The translations under genes were made by a program, and so were the position numbers. Positions 20,454 through 28,198 of a stretch of DNA of 64,000 nucleotides are shown here, piece by piece. The stretch covers positions 1 through 64,000 of the forward strand of contig NZ_JAFKRH010000011.1 of NCBI RefSeq assembly GCF_019038465.1. Reading direction: 5' to 3'. Position 1 is the first letter of the stretch; every line of letters begins with the position of its first letter. Source of the DNA: Synechococcus sp. CCY 0621. GTDB taxonomy: Bacteria > Cyanobacteriota > Cyanobacteriia > PCC-6307 > Cyanobiaceae. The notes beneath the pieces are model-generated. The model had not been told where the DNA came from, searched no databases, and saw nothing but the letters and a program-made list of their open reading frames with translations.

Positions 20454-21706
20454 GCCCCGCGGGCGCCCTGGCCGTTCCAGGGGGTGAGCCGCAGCATCAG
20501 CAGGAAGGCCGGCAGGGCCGCGGCGGCGGTGGCCAGGAAGAAGCCTGGCCAGCCCAGCCGTTCGGCCACCAGCCCGGCGGGTGCGGCCAGCAGCGAGCGG
20601 CTCAGGGCGTAGACCCCCGAGAGCAGGGCGTACTGGGTGGCGGAGAAACGGGGGTTGCAGAGGCTCATCAGCAGCGCCACGAAGGCGGCGCCCACCATGC
20701 CGCCACCGATGTTCTCCAGGGCCACGGCCATCAGCAGGCCTGGCATGCCGCCGTCGAAACGGGCCAGGGCCCAGTAGGCCAGGTTGCCCGCCGCCCCCAC
20801 CAGGGCGAACAGCCACAGGGAGCGGTTCATGCCCAGCCGGCCGAACAGCAGGCCCCCCAGCAGCGTGCCCACGATGGTGGCGCCGATGCCCCAGCCCGCC
20901 AGCACCGACCCCACCACCTCGGGGCTGAAGCCCTTCTGGATCAGGAACGGCACCGCCATCAGGCCGAGCAAGCCGTCGGGCCAGCGGTAGAGCAGCACCA
21001 GGGTGAGCAGGGCCACGGCCCTGGGGCCGCCGCTGCGGTGCAGGAATTCCCGCGCTGGACCCAGCACCGCCTGGCGCAGGCTGCTCACCGGCACCGCCAG
21101 GGGTTCCAGCCGCGGCGCCGTGAGGGTGAAGGGCACCACCACCAGCATCAGCACGGCCGAGAACACAAAGGCCAGCGGCCAGTTGTAGCGGCCGGCCAGG
21201 ATGAAGCCGCCGGCGCCCACGGCCAGCATCGCTGTGCGGTAACCCAGGTTGGAGGCGGCGGCCCCGGCGCCCCGCTCCAGATCGGGCAGCAGGTCGGTGC
21301 GGTAGGCATCGACGGCGATGTCCTGGGTGGCGCTGACCACGGCCAGCAGCACCGCCATCAGGCCGATCGCCGTCAGGCTGGCCGGATCCGTGGAGGGCCG
21401 CAGCAGGGCCATGGCGCCGATCACGGCCACCAGGGTGAGCTGCAGCACCAGCAGCCAGCCGCGGCGACGGTCGGGCCAGGGCAGGGGCCAGCGGTCGAGG
21501 GCCGGAGCCCAGACCATCTTCAGGGTGTAAGGCAGCTCGGCCAGCCCCAGCAGGCCGATCAGGCTCAGGGGGATCTGGCTGGCGGTGAGCCAGCCCTGCA
21601 GCAGCTTGGTGCCCACCATGTAGGGGGTGCCGCTGGCCACCCCCTCGGCGGCCACCGCCAGGAGGCGACGCCAGGGCCGGACGCTGCTGGAGGCACGGGT
21701 GGCCAT
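20405..21706 (-). CDS. AmpG-like MFS permease
   Basis: This 433-aa polytopic membrane protein has about 12-14 hydrophobic helices. It resembles AmpG muropeptide permeases: GTPYMVGTKLLQGWL, the SATQDIAVDAYRTDLL motif (about 120-135) and LENIGGGMVGAAFVALL. AmpG relatives import cell-wall fragments for recycling; the substrate here is inferred from family only. The ATG at 21706 (MATRASSS) is preferred to the ORF start at 21766. A TAGGGT box at 21732-21727 could be its -10. Confidence 0.82.
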   Translation of the reverse strand: MATRASSSVRPWRRLLAVAAEGVASGTPYMVGTKLLQGWLTASQIPLSLIGLLGLAELPYTLKMVWAPALDRWPLPWPDRRRGWLLVLQLTLVAVIGAMALLRPSTDPASLTAIGLMAVLLAVVSATQDIAVDAYRTDLLPDLERGAGAAASNLGYRTAMLAVGAGGFILAGRYNWPLAFVFSAVLMLVVVPFTLTAPRLEPLAVPVSSLRQAVLGPAREFLHRSGGPRAVALLTLVLLYRWPDGLLGLMAVPFLIQKGFSPEVVGSVLAGWGIGATIVGTLLGGLLFGRLGMNRSLWLFALVGAAGNLAYWALARFDGGMPGLLMAVALENIGGGMVGAAFVALLMSLCNPRFSATQYALLSGVYALSRSLLAAPAGLVAERLGWPGFFLATAAAALPAFLLMLRLTPWNGQGARGAYSAERDAENSRNSGM

Positions 21707-21781
21707 GGCCGCTTGCGGGTGGCCGAACCCTAGAAGCGACCGCTCGGACCACAATGCAGCCAGCACCGCCGCACGGCCCCC

Positions 21782-21907
21782 ATGTCCTTCCTGCGCTCCA
21801 AGCTCCTGCCTGCTGCCATCGTGCTGCTGTTCGGCCTGGCCCTGTTCGCCGTCAGCGCCCGCATCTGGCTGCCCGGCGACATGGCCGCCCCCGCCCCGCT
21901 GGGCTGA
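21782..21907 (+). CDS. small single-span membrane protein, unknown
   Basis: This 41-aa ORF (begins MSFLRSKLLPAAIVLLFGLA) has a basic N terminus, one strong transmembrane helix (about 9-27) and a short Pro/Ala-rich tail. It sits divergent from the ampG-like gene and 65 nt before the HEAT-repeat gene. Charge and hydrophobicity pattern look like a real small cyanobacterial membrane protein, but no family was recognised and no ribosome-binding site is obvious. Confidence 0.5.
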   Translation: MSFLRSKLLPAAIVLLFGLALFAVSARIWLPGDMAAPAPLG

Positions 21908-21946
21908 TCCCGTACCCAGGGGCTGATCGGCTGGCCGTCCTGCTTT

Positions 21947-21952
21947 TACGAT
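21947..21952 (+). promoter_or_regulatory. putative -10 box for the HEAT-repeat gene
   Basis: TACGAT (TAN3T pattern) ends 20 nt before the ATG at 21973. Confidence 0.3.
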
Positions 21953-21972
21953 GCCGTCACCTGGATGGCTCC

Positions 21973-22773
21973 ATGCCGGAAGACGGCCTGCCCTTTCCCG
22001 AAACCACCCATGAGCTGGCCCTCGATCCGGAGGTGCTGGCGCGGGAACTGGCGCAGGAGCTGCTGGGCGACCCGCTCGATGAAATCGACAGCGTTGCCCC
22101 CTCCAGCTCCGATGTGGCCGCCGAGTGCGACCTTGGCATCGTCCTGCTCAAGGGGGGGCGTGAGGAGCGGCTGCAGGGGCTGCGCATCTTCTGCGAGCAC
22201 CGGGATCCCCGAGCCATTCCGCTGCTGCTGCCGTTGCTCAAGGCCGGCTGTCCGATCGTGCGCATGAGCGCCGTCTACGCCCTGGGGCGCAATCCCCACC
22301 CCCTGGCGGTGGAGCCCCTGCTGGGCCTGTTGGTGGCCGACGACAACGGCTACGTGCGCAAGGCCGTGGCCTGGAGCCTGGGCAATTACCCCGAGGCTCC
22401 CGTGCTCAACCCGCTGATCCGGGCCCTGGAGATGGACATCTCGGCTGTGCGGCTGTGGGCGGCCAGCTCCCTTGCCGATGCCGGCGCCACCGGTGTGGCC
22501 AAGGCCGACCCCGCTGCCGCCCAGCTGCTCCTGACCCTGCGCATCGACAGTGAACCGGCCGTGCGCAGCAACAGTGCCTGGGCGCTGGGGCGCCTCTACA
22601 CCGATCTGGTGGAACCGCGCCAGCGGGACGTGGTGGAAGCCTTGCTGCACACGATGCTGCACGACGGTGATTCCACCGTCCGCGACGAAGCCCGGATGGC
22701 CCTGGAGCAGCTGGAGCAACCCGAGGTGCTCGAACGGCTCCAGACCCTGGTGGACGAGGGCCTGATCAGCTGA
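21973..22773 (+). CDS. HEAT-repeat (PBS lyase-like) protein
   Basis: This 266-aa soluble protein has an acidic N terminus and about five HEAT/PBS-lyase-type repeats from about residue 60 to the end (AIPLLLPLLKAGCPIVRMSA, AVEPLLGLLVADDNGYVRKA, VLNPLIRALEMDISAVRLWA and others). Such repeats act in protein binding or, in phycobilin lyases, chromophore attachment, but no lyase-specific feature was seen. It is followed by DUF2997, DUF1257 and ferredoxin genes on the same strand, which suggests a shared function rather than phycobilisome assembly. Confidence 0.8.
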   Translation: MPEDGLPFPETTHELALDPEVLARELAQELLGDPLDEIDSVAPSSSDVAAECDLGIVLLKGGREERLQGLRIFCEHRDPRAIPLLLPLLKAGCPIVRMSAVYALGRNPHPLAVEPLLGLLVADDNGYVRKAVAWSLGNYPEAPVLNPLIRALEMDISAVRLWAASSLADAGATGVAKADPAAAQLLLTLRIDSEPAVRSNSAWALGRLYTDLVEPRQRDVVEALLHTMLHDGDSTVRDEARMALEQLEQPEVLERLQTLVDEGLIS

Positions 22774-22826
22774 GCGGCCCTGCCGCCGCGCCCTTCCCAC
22801 CCACCGCGGCCACCCGAATTCACGGT

Positions 22827-22832
22827 TAAGAT
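22827..22832 (+). promoter_or_regulatory. putative -10 box for the DUF2997 gene
   Basis: TAAGAT lies 29 nt before the ATG at 22862. It suggests the DUF2997-DUF1257-ferredoxin-reductase genes can be transcribed separately from the HEAT gene. Confidence 0.35.
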
Positions 22833-22861
22833 CCCGTTCTCACCTGTGCAACCCATCCGGG

Positions 22862-23077
22862 ATGGCCCAACGCTCCATCCGCTTCCGCATTCGTCCTGAC
22901 GGACGGGTGGAGGAACTCGTGGAAGGTGTGCAGGGCGAGGGTTGTTCCCAGCTCACGGAGCGGATCGAGGCCAGGCTGGGCAGCGTCCAGCAACGCCAGA
23001 GCACCGCTGAAGCGTTCCAGGCCCAACCCCTCGATCTCCAGGACCCCCAGGTGGTCGTCCAGCACCACGGCACCTGA
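22862..23077 (+). CDS. DUF2997 family protein
   Basis: This 71-aa protein begins MAQRSIRFRIRPDGRVEELV, a beta-strand-rich start typical of the DUF2997 family, whose function is unknown. DUF2997 genes are commonly found beside DUF1257 (Ycf35) genes in cyanobacteria, as here (28 nt upstream of it). It contains one Cys (about residue 29). Confidence 0.75.
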   Translation: MAQRSIRFRIRPDGRVEELVEGVQGEGCSQLTERIEARLGSVQQRQSTAEAFQAQPLDLQDPQVVVQHHGT

Positions 23078-23105
23078 GCCACCACCCCTCTCCCCCTTAC
23101 GACCC

Positions 23106-23498
23106 ATGTCGCACTTCAGCACCGTCAAAACCGAGCTGCGCGATCGCCAGGCCCTGGTGGAAGCCCTGCGCGACCTGGGCCACCCGCCCGCCGAGGGCTC
23201 CTGCCAGGTGCGGGGCTACCGCGGCCAGACGGTGACCGCCGACCTGGCCATTCCCCAGGCCGATGGGGTGGACATCGGTTTCCGCCTCAACGCCGAAAGT
23301 GGCAGCTACGAGCTGGTCACCGACCTGGAACTCTGGAAGCAGCCCATCCCGGTGGAGCGTTTCCTGGCCAAGCTCACCCAGCGCTACGCCCTGCGCAGCA
23401 TCCTGGCCAGCACCGCCGAGGAGGGCTTCCAGGTGAGCGAGCAGACCAGCCACCTCGACGGCAGCATCGAACTGGTGGTGACCCGCTGGGACGCCTGA
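23106..23498 (+). CDS. DUF1257/Ycf35 family protein
   Basis: This 130-aa protein (MSHFSTVKTELRDRQALVEA) matches the Ycf35/DUF1257 family, found in cyanobacteria and some algal plastids, function unknown. It looks globular and soluble: no signal peptide, no membrane span, one Cys. The ATG at 23106 is preferred because the longer open frame reads through the DUF2997 gene. The ferredoxin gene starts 4 nt after its stop. Confidence 0.85.
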   Translation: MSHFSTVKTELRDRQALVEALRDLGHPPAEGSCQVRGYRGQTVTADLAIPQADGVDIGFRLNAESGSYELVTDLELWKQPIPVERFLAKLTQRYALRSILASTAEEGFQVSEQTSHLDGSIELVVTRWDA

Positions 23499-23502
23499 CC
23501 CC

Positions 23503-23925
23503 GTGAGCACAACGGGCCCCTCCGCCGGCCTCGATCCCGCCCTGGCCTTTCGCACCGCGGCGGCCCCGGAGTCGGAGGCGACAGGGCTGGAGCCAGTGCT
23601 TGGAGGTGCCCTGCGGCAGCAGGCCGTCTGGGTGGACGAGGCCGTCTGCATCGGCTGTCGCTACTGCGCCCACGTGGCCGGCAACACCTTCGTGGTGGAG
23701 CCGGACTGGGGCCGCTCCCGGGCCCTGCGCCAGGACGGGGACAGCACCGAACGGATCCAGGAAGCGATCGACACCTGCCCCGTGGACTGCATCCACTGGG
23801 TGGCCTACGAGCAGCTGCCGAACCTGAGGGCTCAGCTCGACGAGCAGGAGATCCAGCCCCTGGGGCTGCCCTCCCAGGGCCGCCGCCGCCGCACCCTGCC
23901 CCGCTCCACCCCGCCAGCGCCGTGA
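23503..23925 (+). CDS. single-cluster 4Fe-4S ferredoxin-like protein
   Basis: This 140-aa electron-transfer protein has one 4Fe-4S site: CIGCRYC (about 50-56) and CPVDC (about 89-93). The N-terminal 45 residues and C-terminal 30 residues are low-complexity extensions. It starts at a GTG 4 nt after the DUF1257 stop. Its own stop overlaps the GTG of the aldo/keto reductase (GTGA). This order makes it the likely redox partner of a neighbour, most simply the reductase. Confidence 0.85.
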   Translation: MSTTGPSAGLDPALAFRTAAAPESEATGLEPVLGGALRQQAVWVDEAVCIGCRYCAHVAGNTFVVEPDWGRSRALRQDGDSTERIQEAIDTCPVDCIHWVAYEQLPNLRAQLDEQEIQPLGLPSQGRRRRTLPRSTPPAP

Positions 23926-25133
23926 CCATCCCCAGCCGGCGTTTCGGCCGTACGGGGCTGGCCATGCCGGTGCTCTCCCTCGGGGGCATGCGCTTTCAGC
24001 AGAGCTGGAGCGATCTGCCGCCCGAGGCGGTGGAGGCCGAGAGCCAGGACCGGCTGGAGGCCACCCTCCGGGCCGCCATCGCAGCGGGCCTGCATCACAT
24101 CGAAACTGCTCGCCACTACGGCACCTCCGAGCGGCAGCTGGGTTGGCTGCTGCCGCGGCTGCCGGATCCCCGGCGGCTCCTGCAGACCAAAGTCCCCCCC
24201 AGCGCCGACCCGGCCGCCTTTGAGGCCGACCTGCGGACCAGCTTCGAGCGGCTGGGTCTGACGGGCGAAGCGGGCCGGGTCGACCTGCTGGCCATCCACG
24301 GCCTCAACACGCCGGAACTGCTCGATCAGACCCTGCGCCCCGGTGGTTGCCGAGACGTGGCCCGCCGCTGGCAGGAGGCGGGCCGAATCGGCCACGTGGG
24401 CTTCTCCACCCATGCGCCACTGCCCCTGATCCTGGAAGCGATCGAGAGCGACCAGTTCGATTACATCAACTTGCACTGGTACTTCATCCGCCAGGACAAC
24501 CGGCCCGCGATCGAGGCCGCCACCGCCCACGACATGGGGGTGTTCGTGATCAGCCCCACCGACAAGGGGGGCCATCTGCACAACCCGTCGCAGCGCCTCT
24601 GCGAGCTGTGTGCCCCCTTGCATCCGATCGTCTTCAACGACCTGTTCTGCCTGTCGGCCCCTGGCCTCCACACGATCAGCGTCGGCGCCGCCGGCCCCCA
24701 GGATCTCGCCTTGCATCTGGAGGCCGTGGCGCTGCTGCCCCGGGCCGGGGAGCTCCTGCCACCGATCCTGGACCGGCTCGAGCAGGCGCGCCGGCAGGCC
24801 CTCGGGGAGGCGTGGCTGGCCAGCTGGGACCGGGGTCTGCCGGCCTGGGAGGACACCCCCGGCCGCATCAACCTGCCGGTGCTGCTCTGGTTGCACAACC
24901 TGCTGGAGGCCTGGGACCTGGAGGCCTACGGCCGGGCCCGCTACGGCCTGCTGGGCCAGGGGGGGCACTGGTTTCCAGGGGAGAACGCCGATGCTCTCGA
25001 TGGCACGGTGAGCGAGGCCGAGCTGCGGGCGGTGCTGGGGGCCAGCCCCTGGGCCGCCGAGATTCCCGAGCGGCTGCGGCAGTTGCGCCAGCGGCTGGGG
25101 GGCGAGGCCGTGAAGCGCCTGCAGGTGGCCTAG
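23922..25133 (+). CDS. aldo/keto reductase, Fe-S-type subfamily lacking the Cys ligands
   Basis: The N-terminal 300 or so residues of this 403-aa protein form an aldo/keto reductase TIM barrel (FGRTGLAMPVLSLGGMRFQQ, HIETARHYGTSE, LQTKVPP with Lys, AIHGLN with His). The C-terminal part keeps sequence around the ferredoxin-like extension of this subfamily (LLWLHNLLEAWDLEAYG, GLLGQGGHWFPG). The CxxCxxCxxxCP-type ligand clusters expected there are absent: the only Cys are near residues 144, 227 and 230 and about 244. The substrate is unknown. GTG start, coupled to the ferredoxin gene. Confidence 0.8.
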   Translation: MTIPSRRFGRTGLAMPVLSLGGMRFQQSWSDLPPEAVEAESQDRLEATLRAAIAAGLHHIETARHYGTSERQLGWLLPRLPDPRRLLQTKVPPSADPAAFEADLRTSFERLGLTGEAGRVDLLAIHGLNTPELLDQTLRPGGCRDVARRWQEAGRIGHVGFSTHAPLPLILEAIESDQFDYINLHWYFIRQDNRPAIEAATAHDMGVFVISPTDKGGHLHNPSQRLCELCAPLHPIVFNDLFCLSAPGLHTISVGAAGPQDLALHLEAVALLPRAGELLPPILDRLEQARRQALGEAWLASWDRGLPAWEDTPGRINLPVLLWLHNLLEAWDLEAYGRARYGLLGQGGHWFPGENADALDGTVSEAELRAVLGASPWAAEIPERLRQLRQRLGGEAVKRLQVA

Positions 25134-25909
25134 GCCCCTGGCGTGATGGCCCCTGGCGCGATCGGCGTCTTCTGGGGCACCCCCACGGCCCGGGGGTAGG
25201 CGGCCGGACAGGGGCCGGCCGGCCGCAGCCAGAGGCCGTGGCGCACGCCCCGGCCCGCCGGCAGGTCGAGGCGCTTCACCGGATCCACCGTCGCCCGCAG
25301 CACCCCCACGGCCGCCTCCAGGTCGCGCTGGTCGTCGGCCCCCCACTGGCCCCGGTAGAGCAGGGCCAGGCCGTCGGGCTTCAGCAGCGGCACCAGGTAT
25401 TCGGCCACCACCGGCGCGCTGGCCACGGCGCGGGCCATGGCACGATCGAAGCGGCCGCGGCAGTCCGGGGAGCGGCCGGTGCGCTCGACCCGTTCGCAGC
25501 GCAGCCGCAGGCGCCCCTCGTCCAGCCCCAGGCTGCGGGCCATGGCCCGCACCGCCTCCAGCTTGCGGCCCACCGAATCCACCAGGGTGATCCGGGCGGT
25601 GGGCAGGGCGATCGCCAGGGCCAGCCCGGGGAAACCGCCGCCGGTGCCGACGTCGATCAGCTCCAGGCCATCCGGAACGCCGCCCGGGGCCGTGAGCAGG
25701 GGCACCCAGGGCCAGAAGCTGTCGAACACCTGGGCGACCCAGAAATCGTCTCCCTCCACCAGGCGGGTGAGGTTGACCCGGCCGTTCCAGAGCCTCAGCT
25801 GCTCCTGCAGGGCCACCAGCGCCGCCAGCTGGCCGTCGTCGGGGGTCCAGCCCAACGCCTGCCAGAGGCCGGCATCGGGGGGGGCGCTGGGGTCGGGGCT
25901 GGCGGCCAT
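25130..25909 (-). CDS. rsmG: 16S rRNA m7G527 methyltransferase RsmG
   Basis: RsmG (GidB) methylates G527 of 16S rRNA using SAM. The 259-aa product has LWNGRVNLTRL, VAQVFDSFWPW, the SAM-binding DVGTGGGFPGLALAIALP loop (about 88-105) and RAVASAPVVAEY. The gene converges on the aldo/keto reductase; one CTAG (25130-25133) supplies both stop codons. The C-terminal tail is encoded partly by a 15-bp tandem repeat (25133-25162, one mismatch). Confidence 0.93.
   Translation of the reverse strand: MAASPDPSAPPDAGLWQALGWTPDDGQLAALVALQEQLRLWNGRVNLTRLVEGDDFWVAQVFDSFWPWVPLLTAPGGVPDGLELIDVGTGGGFPGLALAIALPTARITLVDSVGRKLEAVRAMARSLGLDEGRLRLRCERVERTGRSPDCRGRFDRAMARAVASAPVVAEYLVPLLKPDGLALLYRGQWGADDQRDLEAAVGVLRATVDPVKRLDLPAGRGVRHGLWLRPAGPCPAAYPRAVGVPQKTPIAPGAITPGA
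25133..25162. repeat. 15-bp tandem repeat at the rsmG 3' end
   Basis: GGCCCCTGGCGTGAT and GGCCCCTGGCGCGAT lie head to tail with one mismatch. They encode the repeated tail of RsmG, so replication slippage probably extended the protein. Confidence 0.55.
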
Positions 25910-25934
25910 CCGCTACGGCAGTGGTGCTTCTCCC

Positions 25935-25940
25935 TAGGAT
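25935..25940 (+). promoter_or_regulatory. putative -10 box for the J-domain gene
   Basis: TAGGAT in the rsmG/J-domain divergent gap lies 40 nt before the ATG at 25981. Confidence 0.35.
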
Positions 25941-25980
25941 CCCTCACGCCGGGCAGGCTGCCACCGCCGCCTCAGGGACC

Positions 25981-26487
25981 ATGTCCGCCACAGCCAAGCC
26001 CCCCACCCACTACCAGGTGCTGCAGCTGCAGCCCACCGCCACCGATCAGGAGCTGCGGCAGGCGTTCCGGGGGCTGAGCAAGCGCTACCACCCCGACACC
26101 ACCGCCTTGCCCGCGAGCGAGGCCGAAGTGGCCTTCCGGCAGCTGCGCCAGGCCTATGCCGTGCTGAGTGATCCCGCCGCCCGGCGGCTCTATGACGCCG
26201 CCCTGCTGCAGAGCGCCCTGCCGACCCCGGTCCAGCGCCCCCCGTCCGAGGCCGTCGCCCGACCCGTGTCGGTGCGCCGGGCCTTGTCGGGCGGTGAATG
26301 GTTCGCCCTGCTGCTGCTGGCCCTGGCCCTGGTGCTCAGCCTGGTGCTGGGGCTGGGTGTGGCCTGGGCGCGGGGCGCCGAAATGATGGCCTGGCCCAGC
26401 TGGTGGGCCGACCTTGAGACGGCTTCGGCGCCGCCGGCGGCCGCCTCTCCCCCCAGCCCCAGCCAGCCCCTGCCGATCCGACCGTGA
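25981..26487 (+). CDS. J-domain protein with C-terminal membrane span
   Basis: This 168-aa protein has a DnaJ J domain at about 9-72 with the essential HPD motif (KRYHPDTTAL) and FRQLRQAYAVLSDPAARRLYD. It has no Gly/Phe-rich or zinc-finger region. A transmembrane helix follows at about 104-124 (WFALLLLALALVLSLVLGLG), then a short Pro-rich tail. It probably recruits DnaK to a membrane. The stop overlaps the GTG of the DUF3143 gene. Confidence 0.87.
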   Translation: MSATAKPPTHYQVLQLQPTATDQELRQAFRGLSKRYHPDTTALPASEAEVAFRQLRQAYAVLSDPAARRLYDAALLQSALPTPVQRPPSEAVARPVSVRRALSGGEWFALLLLALALVLSLVLGLGVAWARGAEMMAWPSWWADLETASAPPAAASPPSPSQPLPIRP

Positions 26488-26750
26488 CCCTGCTGCCCCC
26501 TGCGGCCACCCCCCTCTACAACCATCCCCTGCCCGCCCTGGAGGCCTGGCTGCGCCAGCTGGGGGCGACCCAGTCGCGCACCAACGTCGCCCACTGGGAC
26601 CTGCACCGCCCCGAATGGAGCGCCCGCATCGCCATGGAGGTGGAGGAGCTGCGGGTGAGCTGGCACCAGGAGGGCCGCACCACGGCACGCCAGTTCCCCT
26701 ATGGCCTCTCACGGGCCGATGTGGAGGCGGCGATCCTGGCGGGTCCCTGA
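26484..26750 (+). CDS. DUF3143 family protein
   Basis: This 88-aa protein (TPLYNHPLPALEAWLRQLGA, then WDLHRPEWSARIAMEVEELRVSW) matches the cyanobacterial DUF3143 family, function unknown. It is translationally coupled to the J-domain gene by a 4-nt GTGA overlap, a hint that the two act together. It converges on bioA with a 21-nt gap. Confidence 0.8.
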   Translation: MTLLPPAATPLYNHPLPALEAWLRQLGATQSRTNVAHWDLHRPEWSARIAMEVEELRVSWHQEGRTTARQFPYGLSRADVEAAILAGP

Positions 26751-26771
26751 GGGCCAGGCGGCCGATGCCGT

Positions 26772-28052
26772 TCAGAGGCTGTCCAGGGCGGCGTCGATGA
26801 CGGCGTAGCAGCGGGCCAGCTGGTCGTCGTCGAGGCACAGCGGCGGCAGCAGGTAGGCCACCTGCCCCAGGGGCCGCAGGAACACGCCCCGCTCCAGGGC
26901 CAGCCGCTGCAGCCGCGGCCCCACCGGATTGAGGTAGCCGGGCTGATCCGTGGCCACCTCGAAGGCGGCGATGCTGCCCAGCAGCCGCGGCCGCCGCACC
27001 AGCCGGTGGCGTGCCAGGGCCTCCAGGTGGGGGCGGTGGCGGGCCTCGAACCCCTGGTGGCGCTCCGGACGGTCCTGCAGAAGATCGAGGCTGGCCAGGG
27101 CGGCGGCGCAGCCCAGGGGGTTGGCGGTGAAGCTGTGGCCGTGGAAGAGGGTCAGGCCCGGGGCGGTGCCGATGAAGCCCTCGTAGATGGCCTCCCGGGC
27201 CAGGGTGACCCCCATGGGCAGGAAGCCGCCCGTGAGCCCCTTGGAGAGGGCCATCAGGTCGGGGCGGATCCCTGCCCGCTGGCAGGCGAACAGGTGGCCG
27301 CTGCGGCCGAAGCCCGTCATCACCTCGTCGGCGATCAGCAGGGCCCCGCTGGCGCGCACCAGCGCCTCCACCCGGCGCAGAAACCCTTCCCGCACCAGGG
27401 CCATGCCGCCGGCCCCCTGCAGCAGGGGTTCAAGGATCACCGCCGCCGTGGGCGTCTCCAGCAGCTGCTCCAGCCGCGCCAGGGCGGCGGCCTCCCGCGC
27501 CTCCACCCCGTCGTCGCCCCACCAGGTGGCGGGCCAGGGGGCCCGGGCCACAGCGAACAGCAGCGACTCAAACGCCTCTGAGAACAGGGAGCGCTCCCCC
27601 ACCGCCATGGCGCCGAAGGTGTCGCCGTGATAGGCCCCATCGAAGGCGATCAGCTGCTGGCGCGGTTCGCCCCGGTTGCGCCACCACTGCCAGGCGATCT
27701 TCAGGGCCACCTCCACCGCCGTGGAGCCGTTGTCGGAGAAGAACAGCCGCTCCAACCCGCTGCAGGCGGCCAGGCGCTCGGCCAGCTGTTCGGCGGCCGG
27801 ATGGCGGAAATCGGAGAAGCCCACCTGTTCGAGGCGGCGGGCCTGGCCGGCGATGGCGGCGGCGATGCTGGGCTCCCCGTGGCCGTGCAGGGTCACCCAC
27901 CAGCTGCTGATGGCGTCGATCAGCCGGCGGCCGTCATCGAGCTCCAGCAGGGCGCCTTCAGCGCGCACCACCCGCAGGGGAGGGTCGGCCGTGGCCACCT
28001 GGGTGAAGGGGTGCCAGAGGTGGGGATGCCAGCCGGGATCACTCAGCGGCAT
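26772..28052 (-). CDS. bioA: adenosylmethionine-8-amino-7-oxononanoate aminotransferase
   Basis: BioA makes 7,8-diaminopelargonate (DAPA) from KAPA in biotin synthesis using PLP and SAM as amino donor. The 426-aa product has LWHPFTQ near the N terminus (a BioA hallmark), SSWWVTLHGH, FSDNGSTAVEVALK and the PLP-lysine segment LMALSKGLTGG. The ATG at 28052 lies inside the preceding small ORF (10-nt overlap). It is the last gene of the biotin operon. Confidence 0.95.
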   Translation of the reverse strand: MPLSDPGWHPHLWHPFTQVATADPPLRVVRAEGALLELDDGRRLIDAISSWWVTLHGHGEPSIAAAIAGQARRLEQVGFSDFRHPAAEQLAERLAACSGLERLFFSDNGSTAVEVALKIAWQWWRNRGEPRQQLIAFDGAYHGDTFGAMAVGERSLFSEAFESLLFAVARAPWPATWWGDDGVEAREAAALARLEQLLETPTAAVILEPLLQGAGGMALVREGFLRRVEALVRASGALLIADEVMTGFGRSGHLFACQRAGIRPDLMALSKGLTGGFLPMGVTLAREAIYEGFIGTAPGLTLFHGHSFTANPLGCAAALASLDLLQDRPERHQGFEARHRPHLEALARHRLVRRPRLLGSIAAFEVATDQPGYLNPVGPRLQRLALERGVFLRPLGQVAYLLPPLCLDDDQLARCYAVIDAALDSL

Positions 28053-28198
28053 ACATCGGAGCGGCGCTCGCCTCCGGTGGCCAGCGGCCCGCAGTTGACC
28101 CAGCGGGTGACGCTGGTCTCGATGTCGGTGAACAGCACCAGGATGCCCGCACAGAGCGCGGCCACGGCAGCTGTCACGAGCAGATGCTTGCGGCTCAT
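28043..28198 (-). CDS. 51-aa membrane protein between bioD and bioA, unknown
   Basis: The product begins MSRKHLLVTAAVAALCAGIL: a basic start, one hydrophobic helix (about 5-24) and a hydrophilic tail with Cys at about 37 and 50. The ATG overlaps the bioD stop as ATGA and the stop lies 10 nt inside bioA, so it is wedged between two biotin genes by overlaps on both sides. That arrangement is strong evidence of a real gene. It could be an anchored accessory protein or simply a passenger; no family was recognised. Confidence 0.68.
   Translation of the reverse strand: MSRKHLLVTAAVAALCAGILVLFTDIETSVTRWVNCGPLATGGERRSDVCR

Noticed and set aside
22862-23498. DUF2997 and DUF1257 genes as phycobilisome lyase components
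   Set aside because: The adjacent HEAT-repeat protein recalls PBS lyases, but no lyase motif is seen and the cluster context is redox-related.
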